DNA of 56,932 nt from CAYLKS01 sp964384205 [NCBI: uncultured bacterium] (GTDB lineage: Bacteria > JAGOEH01): positions 1 to 56,932 of the forward strand of contig CAYLKS010000012.1 in the NCBI GenBank assembly GCA_964384205.1. Direction: 5' to 3'. This document shows, piece after piece, positions 7,797-15,498 of the stretch. Made by a program: the position numbers and the translations under genes. Position 1 is the stretch's first letter, and the number at the start of each line of letters is the position of its first letter. A model generated the notes under the pieces. That model did not search any database, was not told the origin of the DNA, and saw only the letters and a list, made by a program, of their open reading frames with translations.

Positions 7797-9063
7797 TATC
7801 TTCTATCTTATATTAGCAATCTTAATAAATTTGATATATATTTCTTTATTGTTTTTTCAAATTAAATTAAAATATAAAAAACAACTTATCAGACTACTTA
7901 TAACAATAATAATTACAAATATCATACTGTTTAGCATATATTACTCTTATTATGCTCAAATATTTTTTTCTGTAATCTTTATCCTTCATTTATTGCCATT
8001 CTTTCCTAATAAAGAAAAAAACTCATTCTATAATTTCCCAGAAAATTATGATGAAAGAAAAAATATGTTCTCAAGAAATAATTTAAAAAATTATCCTGCT
8101 CTGAAAGAAAAGTATTACAAAATATATCCTGAACATTTAAAATTTGATAACAAACTTCATAAAATGCCAGAAATAGGCAGTTCATCTAATAAATATTACC
8201 ACCAATATAAATCAAAAATAGCAGATGCAAATTTTATAACCACTGCAAAAACAGCAAAAAATTTCAGAGAAGATATTTCTCCCACAACAGAAAAAGTTGA
8301 TTTTTCACCAGAAGAACTAACAAAACATATTATAGAAATGGCAAAATATTCAGGTGCTATTGATATAAGTATAAATAAACTGGATAAAAAATATGTTTAT
8401 TCTTATCATGGTAGACAAGCATATAATTGGGGAGAAGAAATAAAATTAAATCATAAAAATGTTATCTTAATTTTTGTACCAATGAATTTTTACGATATAG
8501 AAAAAGCGCCTAACACAAATGTGATTATAGCATCCTCTTCTGCATATTTAGAAGCTGCAAAAATTGCATATTTAATTTCGGAATATATAAAACTTTTTGG
8601 ATACGAAGCAAAACCCCATATAGATGGTAATTATGATTTATTATGCACACCTTTAGCTGGTGAATCTGGTCTTGGTACAATTGGTAAATCCGGGCTTTTT
8701 CTTCATCATAAATTTGGCTCTCTAATTAGAATCTCTGCTGTTACAACAAATATAGAACTTGCATATACTCCTCAGATAAAAAAAACATACCATCTTGATA
8801 ATTTATGTAGAATCTGTAATAATTGTGTCTTAAATTGCCCTACCAAATCAATAAGACAACAAAATAATAACAAATACTATGTCCGCCAAGAAACATGTTT
8901 TGCTTACTGGAAAACAATAGGAACTGATTGCGCAAAATGTATAAAAGTCTGCCCAATGACAAAACCTGATACTCTATTATTCAAATGTTTTAAATTTTAT
9001 CTATCAAGAAACCTAATTACACAAAAATTGGGATTATTATTAAATAATCTATTTCTTTTGTAA
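7783..9063 (+). CDS. Membrane-anchored reductive-dehalogenase-like 2[4Fe-4S] protein
   Basis: This is a 426-residue protein. Residues about 5-75 form three hydrophobic segments, and no twin-arginine signal is seen. About residues 170-330 resemble the corrinoid-binding NADH-oxidase-like fold shared by RdhA reductive dehalogenases and QueG, with the conserved stretch CTPLAGESGLGTIGKSGLF. The C-terminus carries two cluster motifs: CRICNNCVLNCP, and CFAYW followed after about ten residues by CAKCIKVCP, the spacing typical of RdhA. It could be a membrane-anchored reductive dehalogenase or an uncharacterised corrinoid Fe-S reductase. The absence of a Tat signal and of a separate RdhB anchor gene, with an N-terminal anchor instead, sets it apart from classical RdhA. 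Substrate unknown. It starts inside the aminopeptidase gene. Confidence 0.8.
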   Translation: MKFINIFYLILAILINLIYISLLFFQIKLKYKKQLIRLLITIIITNIILFSIYYSYYAQIFFSVIFILHLLPFFPNKEKNSFYNFPENYDERKNMFSRNNLKNYPALKEKYYKIYPEHLKFDNKLHKMPEIGSSSNKYYHQYKSKIADANFITTAKTAKNFREDISPTTEKVDFSPEELTKHIIEMAKYSGAIDISINKLDKKYVYSYHGRQAYNWGEEIKLNHKNVILIFVPMNFYDIEKAPNTNVIIASSSAYLEAAKIAYLISEYIKLFGYEAKPHIDGNYDLLCTPLAGESGLGTIGKSGLFLHHKFGSLIRISAVTTNIELAYTPQIKKTYHLDNLCRICNNCVLNCPTKSIRQQNNNKYYVRQETCFAYWKTIGTDCAKCIKVCPMTKPDTLLFKCFKFYLSRNLITQKLGLLLNNLFLL

Positions 9064-9102
9064 AAAAAATTAAATTTATTGTGCTATTTTTTAATTTAAA
9101 AA

Positions 9103-9131
9103 TTGACAAATTATTAAATTTCTAATATACT
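9103..9131 (+). promoter_or_regulatory. Near-consensus sigma70 promoter of the aminotransferase operon
   Basis: TTGACA at 9103-9108, a 17-bp spacer and TATACT at 9126-9131. The leader is short and holds the ribosome binding site AAGGAGAGG before the ATG at 9161. This is the best promoter seen on the plus strand. Confidence 0.82.
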
Positions 9132-9160
9132 AAAAATAAACCTATTAAAAAGGAGAGGAT

Positions 9161-10495
9161 ATGAAACGGGAAGATTTAATTGAAATTAAAACCGAATTAC
9201 CAGGGCCTAAAGCCAAAGAGTATATCCAACTAAGTAAAGATTATGAACCAAACTCAACATCTGCAAATGTACCTTGCGTTTGGGATCATGCAAAAGGAAT
9301 AAATGTTTGGGATGTTGACGGTAACAAATTTTTAGATTTTACATCTGGTGTTTTAGTCGCTAATGTTGGCCATAGCCATCCTGAACTTGTGGAAGTGATG
9401 AAAGATCAAGCAGAACAAATGGTGAACAGCTATGACTTTGTGAATAAATATAGAGGACAACTTGCTAAAAAATTAGTGGAAATTTCAGGAGATCATTTCG
9501 GGAAAGTATTTTTTGTATCAGCTGGAACAGAAGCAGTTGAAGCTGCAATTAAAATTGCCAGAAAATATACCGGTAAAAAAGAAATAATTTCATTCCACGG
9601 GGCATTTCATGGAAGAACATATATGTCAATGTCATTGGGTGGCAAAAGATCAGGTGCAGGCACTAAAGGTTTCGGACCATTTATGCCTGGTGTTTATAAT
9701 GTTCCTTATGCAAATTGCTATAGATGTGCTTTTGGAAAAACATATCCAGAATGTGATCTCCAATGTTTTAAATATCTTGATTATTTCTTAGATTGTGCAA
9801 CAGAAAAAGATGTTGCTGCAGTTATAGCAGAACCTTATCAAGGTGCACCAGGAACAATTATTCCTCCAAAAGAATGGTTCCAAAAATTAGAAAAATGGGC
9901 ACATGATATGGGAGCATTATTAATCATAGATGAAGTCCAAGCATCTTTCGGAAGAACCGGTAAATTATTTGCTTATGAACATTTTGACATCAAACCAGAC
10001 TTATTAACTGTTGGTAAAGGTATTAGTTCATCTATTCCAATATCAGCTGTTATTGGTAGAACAGAAATCATGGATATATTATCTCCGGGATCTTTATCAT
10101 CTACACACGGAGGAAATGCCTTTTCCACAAGAGTAGCACTAAAAAATATAGAAATAATCCTCAGGGAAAAATTATGGGAAAATGCTGATAAATTAGGCAA
10201 ATATATCCTTGAAAGAATGAAAAAAGTTGAAAAAGATGTCGAAATTTTAGGTGAAGCAAGAGGTTGGGGCTGTGTTCTTGCACTCGAAATTGTAAAATCT
10301 AAAAAAACTAAAGAACCGGATGCAGAAATTGCAAAAGAAATTAACTATAAATGCTGGAAAAAAGGATTACTAATGTTCGCTCCAATTGGTCATTATGGAA
10401 ATGTTTTAAGGCTTGCTCCACCTTTAGTGATGACAATAGAAGAGGCTTCCGTTGCATGTGATATACTGGAAGAAGTATTATATGAGTATAAATAA
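9161..10495 (+). CDS. Class III PLP aminotransferase (4-aminobutyrate/ornithine type)
   Basis: This 444-residue PLP enzyme transfers an omega- or terminal amino group, usually to 2-oxoglutarate. Visible family features are VSAGTEAVEAAIKIARKYTGK (cofactor phosphate site), ISFHGAFHGRTYMSMSLGGK, IIDEVQASFGRTGKLFAYEHF, and the Schiff-base lysine in TVGKGISSSIP. The Cys-containing insert YRCAFGKTYPECDLQC is common in the GABA-aminotransferase-like branch. It is the first gene of a three-gene operon with a DRE-TIM enzyme and a thiolase, 18 bp from the next start. The context points to amino-acid degradation to acyl-CoA and acetyl-CoA. The exact substrate (GABA, ornithine, a beta-amino acid or another) cannot be read from sequence. 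Confidence 0.9.
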   Translation: MKREDLIEIKTELPGPKAKEYIQLSKDYEPNSTSANVPCVWDHAKGINVWDVDGNKFLDFTSGVLVANVGHSHPELVEVMKDQAEQMVNSYDFVNKYRGQLAKKLVEISGDHFGKVFFVSAGTEAVEAAIKIARKYTGKKEIISFHGAFHGRTYMSMSLGGKRSGAGTKGFGPFMPGVYNVPYANCYRCAFGKTYPECDLQCFKYLDYFLDCATEKDVAAVIAEPYQGAPGTIIPPKEWFQKLEKWAHDMGALLIIDEVQASFGRTGKLFAYEHFDIKPDLLTVGKGISSSIPISAVIGRTEIMDILSPGSLSSTHGGNAFSTRVALKNIEIILREKLWENADKLGKYILERMKKVEKDVEILGEARGWGCVLALEIVKSKKTKEPDAEIAKEINYKCWKKGLLMFAPIGHYGNVLRLAPPLVMTIEEASVACDILEEVLYEYK

Positions 10496-10513
10496 AAACT
10501 CGAGGAGGATTTT

Positions 10514-11773
10514 ATGTTCCAACTAAAAGAACACCCATTAGAGGGAAAAGCGTATTTTGAGAAAGATAAAGCATGGACTGCTTTTCTTAATTTTTCAGAA
10601 GACTTCCAAAAACAAATCAATGTTCCTGAAAATGTATATATACATGATTGTACATTAAGAGATGGTGAACAGGCACCGGGAGTTGTTTTTACAACAGAGG
10701 AAAAAGTCTTGATTGCATCTATGTTAGATGAACTCGGAGTACAATCTATTGAAATGGGACTTCCAATGGTAAAAAAAGATAGAGAAGCAATAATTCAAAT
10801 GGCAAAAAAACCTCATAAAGCAAGATTAATGGCACTAACAAGAGCAAATACCAGCGATATAGATATGGCTGTTGATCTTGGGCTTGATGGATTGGTTATT
10901 GAACATAGTGTAAACCCATATACATGTAAATTTTCCTATGATTTAGATGAAGAAGGATTAATAAAGAAAAATGTTGAAGCTATTTTGTATGCTAAGAAAA
11001 AAGGTTTTATTGTAAACTGGATGGGCTGGGATGCTTTTAGAGTTGATGTTAGCTATATTGAAAGAGTATTCAAAAGAGTTGTTGAAGAAGCAGATCCTGA
11101 AATTGTTACAATAGCAGATACTTTCGGAATGGTTCATCCTTTGATTTTATTCAACTTTTTTCAAAAAATGAGATCATGGTTTCCTCATAAAAATATAGAA
11201 TATCATGCTCATAATGATTACGGTATGGCAACCGCAAATGCTGCTACTGCTATCTTAGCTGGCGCAAATGCTGTACATACTGCAATAAATGGACTTGGTG
11301 AAAGAGCAGGTAATATTCCATTAGAAGAAATTGTAATTAATCTGGAAAATCTCTACAAAATTAATACTGGTATCAATACCAAAGGATTACATAGATTATG
11401 CAAAATCTCTTCTCAAATTAGCAAATTTCCATTAAGCTTAAACAAACCAGTTGCAGGTGATAATCTATTCAAAGTTGAATCTGGTATGATTATGCATATT
11501 TTCATTAATGCTGAAAAAAATGGATTTCCTCATTCTATCATGCTCCCATATTTACCAGAAACTGTTGGGCAAAATCAGTTAACTTATGTGTTAAGTAAAG
11601 GTTCCGGTAAAGCTACTGTGGAATACTTCTTAAAAAAATTAAATTATACAAACTATTCAGAACAGGAATTAGAAGAAATTGTTATTGAAGTTAAAAAATT
11701 AGCTACCATAATCAAAGGGCCTCTTTCATTAGCAGATTTCGTACAAATTGTTAATAAAATTTTAGAAAAATAA
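10514..11773 (+). CDS. DRE-TIM metallolyase superfamily enzyme (HMGL/homocitrate synthase-like)
   Basis: This 419-residue divalent-metal TIM-barrel enzyme makes or breaks a C-C bond next to acetyl-CoA or pyruvate. The barrel starts at about residue 43 with HDCTLRDGEQAPGVVF. The metal-binding H-x-H-N motif is in EYHAHNDYGMATANAA, and the glycine-rich loop is INGLGERAGNIPLEE. These motifs resemble homocitrate/isopropylmalate synthases and Re-citrate synthase more than short HMG-CoA lyases. About 42 residues precede the barrel, which is unusual. GAGGAGG supports the start. It lies between an aminotransferase and a thiolase, so a catabolic role, or Re-citrate synthase, is more likely than lysine or leucine synthesis; no LeuB/LeuCD-type genes are nearby. 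Superfamily certain, reaction open. Confidence 0.82.
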   Translation: MFQLKEHPLEGKAYFEKDKAWTAFLNFSEDFQKQINVPENVYIHDCTLRDGEQAPGVVFTTEEKVLIASMLDELGVQSIEMGLPMVKKDREAIIQMAKKPHKARLMALTRANTSDIDMAVDLGLDGLVIEHSVNPYTCKFSYDLDEEGLIKKNVEAILYAKKKGFIVNWMGWDAFRVDVSYIERVFKRVVEEADPEIVTIADTFGMVHPLILFNFFQKMRSWFPHKNIEYHAHNDYGMATANAATAILAGANAVHTAINGLGERAGNIPLEEIVINLENLYKINTGINTKGLHRLCKISSQISKFPLSLNKPVAGDNLFKVESGMIMHIFINAEKNGFPHSIMLPYLPETVGQNQLTYVLSKGSGKATVEYFLKKLNYTNYSEQELEEIVIEVKKLATIIKGPLSLADFVQIVNKILEK

Positions 11774-11785
11774 GAGGTGAATAAG

Positions 11786-12985
11786 ATGAGTAAACCGGTA
11801 TATATTGTAGGAGCTGGTAGAACAGCAATAGGCGCTTTCGGTGGAGCATTTAAAAATTATAGCGCTATTAAATTAGGTACTGATTGCGCCAAAGGCGTTA
11901 TGAAAAAATTCAATATTCCAGAAGAAGCTATTGAAGAAGTGATTATTGGAAACATTTTATCTGCTGGGCTTGGAATGAATCCTGCTCGTCAGGTTGGTAT
12001 AAATAGCGGAATTCCTAATACAACTCCTATGTTCACAGTAAATAAGGTATGCGGTTCCGGATTAAAAGCAGTAGCCCTCGGAGCTAATTCTATAAAAGCA
12101 GAAGACAAACATCTTGTCATGGCTGGTGGCATAGAAAATATGAGTATGGCCCCATATTATATTCCTAATGCAAGATGGGGACTCAGAATGGGAAATGCAG
12201 AATTAGTAGATCACATGATATACGAAGGCTTAACTGATGTTTTTAATCAAGTGCATATGGGGGTAACAGCAGAATTCATAGCCGAAAAATATAACATATC
12301 AAGAGAAGAACAAGATAAATTCGCATTCGAAAGTCAACAAAAATACAAAAAAGCGATGGAGCAAGATAAATTTAAAAACGAAATTATCCCAATATCAATT
12401 CCTCAAAGAAAAGGTGAGCCCATAGTAGTTGATAAAGATGAACATCCAAGACCAGATGTAACAATGGAAAAATTAGCTAAAATGAGACCTGCTTTTAAAA
12501 AAGATGGAACAGTTACTGCTGGGAATGCTTCTGGAATAAATGACGGTGCCGCTATTGTATTTTTGGCAGACGAAGAAAGCATAAAAAAATATAATCTAAC
12601 TCCTATAGCTGAAATAATTACTTATGCTTCTGCCGGTGTTGAACCAATGGAAATGGGATTGGGACCAGTACCTGCCACTCTTAAAGCATTAGAAAAAGCT
12701 AATATGAAAATATCAGATATAGATTTATTTGAATTAAATGAAGCTTTTGCTGTACAGTCAATTGGAGTAATTAAATTATTAAAAGAAAAACTCGGAAATT
12801 TCGATGAAAGTAAAATAAATATTAATGGTGGTGCTATTGCATTGGGACATCCCATAGGAGCAAGCGGTGCAAGAATACTAACTACATTATTATATGCTTT
12901 AAAAGATAAAAATCTCAAAACCGGACTTGCTTCTTTATGTATAGGAGGTGGTCAGGGTATTACTATGATTGTAAAAATGATATAA
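11786..12985 (+). CDS. Acetyl-CoA C-acetyltransferase (thiolase)
   Basis: This protein of about 399 residues is a biosynthetic-type thiolase interconverting acetoacetyl-CoA and two acetyl-CoA, or a longer 3-ketoacyl-CoA. Catalytic residues are all present: Cys at about residue 89 in NKVCGSGLKAV, NEAFAVQ, His in GGAIALGHPIGASGARI, and the second Cys in CIGGGQG. I prefer the ATG at 11786 to the in-frame GTG at 11777, because AGAGGTGA lies just before the ATG and the protein then begins in the usual way (SKPVYIVGAGRTAIG). It is the last gene of the aminotransferase operon, starts 12 bases after the preceding stop, and ends at the bidirectional terminator. Confidence 0.95.
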   Translation: MSKPVYIVGAGRTAIGAFGGAFKNYSAIKLGTDCAKGVMKKFNIPEEAIEEVIIGNILSAGLGMNPARQVGINSGIPNTTPMFTVNKVCGSGLKAVALGANSIKAEDKHLVMAGGIENMSMAPYYIPNARWGLRMGNAELVDHMIYEGLTDVFNQVHMGVTAEFIAEKYNISREEQDKFAFESQQKYKKAMEQDKFKNEIIPISIPQRKGEPIVVDKDEHPRPDVTMEKLAKMRPAFKKDGTVTAGNASGINDGAAIVFLADEESIKKYNLTPIAEIITYASAGVEPMEMGLGPVPATLKALEKANMKISDIDLFELNEAFAVQSIGVIKLLKEKLGNFDESKININGGAIALGHPIGASGARILTTLLYALKDKNLKTGLASLCIGGGQGITMIVKMI

Positions 12986-12986
12986 T

Positions 12987-13019
12987 AAAAAAAGCCAGAG
13001 TTCAAACTCTGGCTTTTTT
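12987..13019. terminator. Bidirectional terminator between convergent operons
   Basis: The stem agccagagtt pairs with aactctggct (12993-13002 and 13005-13014), flanked by an A-run on the left and a T-run on the right. It therefore works as a U-tailed terminator on both strands. It serves the thiolase operon (+) and the TPR lipoprotein gene (-), whose stop codon is at its edge. Confidence 0.92.
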
Positions 13020-13671
13020 ATTTTGTATTCCTATTATCCAATTTATGAATTAACATTTTTAGCGAAACTTCTGCTTTTTTGTTATTCTTATTTAATTCTA
13101 TTGCTTTTTCATAATATTCTTTTGCAAGATCATATTCTTTCAAAGCTTCATATATCTTTCCAATATTATAACACAAATTGGAATCATCTGGATTTTTATT
13201 ATAAGCAAGTGTTGCATATTCCAATGCTTTTTGCAAATTAGCTTTTTTATAATAAAATCTACTCAAATTTGTCAAGGCTTTAATATTATCCGGTTCTATT
13301 TTATGTATTCTTTCCAGACAATATATTGTACTGTCATATCTACCAGTATAATTATATACAACACTCAAATTAAATAAAGCAGGCACATAATTTGAATCTA
13401 TTTTCAAAGCTAAATAAAAAAACATTTTCGCATTTTTAACGAATCCGTTCTTAAAATAAAAATCCCCTATATTATTATACACCTTCTTATCCATAGGATT
13501 TTTCTTCAATTCTTCATATAACACTTTTAATCTATTTGTAAAAATTGTATTAGCATTATCTAAATCTTTTTCCATTACTTTCAATGCATTAGCAGAATCA
13601 GTTTCCTTTTTTTTATTAGAACAAGAAAATAACAACATAAATACCAAAAAGCATACTCCCAAAGCTCTCAT
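13018..13671 (-). CDS. TPR-repeat lipoprotein
   Basis: This 217-residue exported lipoprotein has a signal peptide with lipobox LLFSC (Cys at about residue 17) followed by SNKKKETD, which suggests transfer to the outer membrane or periplasm. About residues 55-205 form four tetratricopeptide repeats, e.g. KVYNNIGDFYFKNGFVKNA and LCYNIGKIYEALKEYDLAK. These are protein-interaction modules, so it is probably a scaffold or assembly factor rather than an enzyme. It is the last gene of the minus-strand run, 21 bp after the kinase-like gene, with AAGGAG before the ATG. Its partner is unknown. Confidence 0.82.
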   Translation of the reverse strand: MRALGVCFLVFMLLFSCSNKKKETDSANALKVMEKDLDNANTIFTNRLKVLYEELKKNPMDKKVYNNIGDFYFKNGFVKNAKMFFYLALKIDSNYVPALFNLSVVYNYTGRYDSTIYCLERIHKIEPDNIKALTNLSRFYYKKANLQKALEYATLAYNKNPDDSNLCYNIGKIYEALKEYDLAKEYYEKAIELNKNNKKAEVSLKMLIHKLDNRNTK

Positions 13672-13692
13672 ATAAACTCCTTCTTAAATAAT

Positions 13693-14652
13693 TTACTTAT
13701 AAATAATCTTTACAATATTCGTATTCTCAGTTTTAACAGTATTAATAATAATATTTTCTGGAATTAAATAATTCCATAATAAATATATTCTTTCGATATT
13801 AAAATTTGAAAAATTTAATTCATCAAAGGAATTATAATTCATAAAATCGAAATCACCATCAAAATCAAATTTTAAATAAACAACTTTTTCTCCATTTTCT
13901 TTCAATATATCCATAAACAAAGTAATTTTTCTATTTCCAATAAAATCTACTATTTCAGATACTAAATATAAATAAAAAAATATTAAATATGCTAAAACGG
14001 TGAAATTTGAAAAAGATTCCTGCTTATTAATAATCAATTTAATATTATGTTTAAACTCCAAATTAGCATTAAACACATCTATCATGTTATCAATAAAACT
14101 ACTAATATCTACCTTTTGAGGCTCTAAATAATTCAATGATTCAAAAATAAATTGAAAATTTCTAATAAGTCGCAATATTTTATCAGAGATACCAATTAAA
14201 TTTTCATCAACTTCTATTGGTTTATTAACCAACTTTGCAATAGAAAATTTTCCAGATAATGCTGTTATAGGAGAACTAATATTATGAATAAATCCAGGAA
14301 AAATTTTACCTAAAAAAGAATATATTATATTATCCCAAGTATGAACCAAATAAAATAAATCATTTAACTTATCATTTATCTCAAAATTATTTGAAATATT
14401 TAAAAAATCCTTATTCAGCAACTCATTAATGTCAGAATAAAAAATGAAATTACTAAAATCTTGTAAAATAGATTTTTCAAATTCAAATATATAAAAATCT
14501 CTTATACAAAATATATTATTATTTTCTTTAATATTTTTTAAATATTCAAACCTATTTTTCTGATAGATAACATTAATATTATCTTTTTTTTCAAACTTTT
14601 CATTAAAACTGACAAAATCATCTTTAAATGGGCTAATCAAAATAATATTCAT
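13693..14652 (-). CDS. Degenerate histidine-kinase-like protein without ATPase domain
   Basis: This 319-residue soluble protein resembles a sensor kinase that has lost catalysis. The N-terminus (MNIILISPF..., about residues 1-110) has alternating strands and helices like a decayed receiver domain. At about residue 125, GFIHNISSPITALSGK looks like the H-box of a dimerisation domain (compare HDLRNPLTAL). The following about 180 residues occupy the place of the HATPase domain but show no N, G1 or G2 box. The gene overlaps purine nucleoside phosphorylase by four bases (ATGA) and is two genes downstream of a full hybrid kinase, so it may be a phosphotransfer or regulatory partner. Function is inferred only from weak motif resemblance. 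Confidence 0.55.
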   Translation of the reverse strand: MNIILISPFKDDFVSFNEKFEKKDNINVIYQKNRFEYLKNIKENNNIFCIRDFYIFEFEKSILQDFSNFIFYSDINELLNKDFLNISNNFEINDKLNDLFYLVHTWDNIIYSFLGKIFPGFIHNISSPITALSGKFSIAKLVNKPIEVDENLIGISDKILRLIRNFQFIFESLNYLEPQKVDISSFIDNMIDVFNANLEFKHNIKLIINKQESFSNFTVLAYLIFFYLYLVSEIVDFIGNRKITLFMDILKENGEKVVYLKFDFDGDFDFMNYNSFDELNFSNFNIERIYLLWNYLIPENIIINTVKTENTNIVKIIYK

Positions 14653-15497
14653 AATTTCCCCTCTAATTTAAAATAAGCCAGCAAAGCATTAAAAACCTTA
14701 TGAATATTTTTATTTGCAACATCTAATACTTCACTGTGTGATAAAGTATTTTCATAATTAAAATCTAAAGGGATCATATTAGTAACAAGAGAAATTCCTA
14801 CTGTCCGCAATCCCAGTAAAAAAGCCGCTTCTGCCTCTAAGACAGTAGACATTCCTATTAAATCTATTTCCTGGCTTTTATAAAAATTTGCCTCTGAGGG
14901 AGTTTCATAAGTTGGACCAACAAGTCCACAATATTTACCATTAAAAAAATTAACATCATTAGATTCAAAAACTCTTTCTATTTTCTTCTTTTCTTCATAA
15001 TCAAAAGGGGAAGATATACATTTAAAAAATGAATCTATTTTCCTTTTTGTAAAATTAAAAACATCATCCAATATAACAATTGAACCGGGAGTTATTTCTT
15101 TATTAACACTACCTGCTGCATTTGTTAAAATCACTTTTTCAGCTCCTAAAAGATACGCAATTAGAATAGGAGATATTACATCAAACTCACTCTTCCCAGC
15201 ATACAAATGAAATCTACCACCAAATATCAATAATCCTTTATCCTTTACTAAATAAAGCTGATTACTATGCCCTTTAACATTAGTATCCCCTAAACCAATA
15301 TCTTTATAATCAATAATAATTTTATCTTTAAAAAAAGAAGATAAAATCTGCGACCATCCAGAACCCATAATAATTGCTGTTCTAAATACATTATCCTCTT
15401 TTAAAAAATCTTTAAACCTACCCCAAATATGTCTCAATTTATCAATATCAGTTTTATTAAAAATTAAAATTTTCTCTAAATCTTCTATATTTCTCAT
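14649..15497 (-). CDS. Purine nucleoside phosphorylase (trimeric PNP type)
   Basis: This protein of about 282 residues performs phosphorolysis of purine (deoxy)nucleosides to base and (deoxy)ribose-1-phosphate in the cytoplasm. Family motifs are IIMGSGWSQ (phosphate-binding Ser), GHSNQ, GRFHLYAG, LTNAAGSVN and GPTYETPSEANFY, with DLIGMSTVLEA near the base-binding site. I prefer the ATG at 15497 over an in-frame TTG at 15509, because GAGGAG lies just before the ATG and the TTG sits inside that site. The gene start is interlocked with the stop of the hybrid kinase gene and its end overlaps the kinase-like gene, so the three are translationally coupled. Confidence 0.9.
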   Translation of the reverse strand: MRNIEDLEKILIFNKTDIDKLRHIWGRFKDFLKEDNVFRTAIIMGSGWSQILSSFFKDKIIIDYKDIGLGDTNVKGHSNQLYLVKDKGLLIFGGRFHLYAGKSEFDVISPILIAYLLGAEKVILTNAAGSVNKEITPGSIVILDDVFNFTKRKIDSFFKCISSPFDYEEKKKIERVFESNDVNFFNGKYCGLVGPTYETPSEANFYKSQEIDLIGMSTVLEAEAAFLLGLRTVGISLVTNMIPLDFNYENTLSHSEVLDVANKNIHKVFNALLAYFKLEGKL

Positions 15498-15498
15498 A

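Noticed and set aside
12622-12918. Minus-strand open frame inside the thiolase gene
   Set aside because: It mirrors a conserved coding region with clear catalytic motifs on the plus strand and has no ribosome site.
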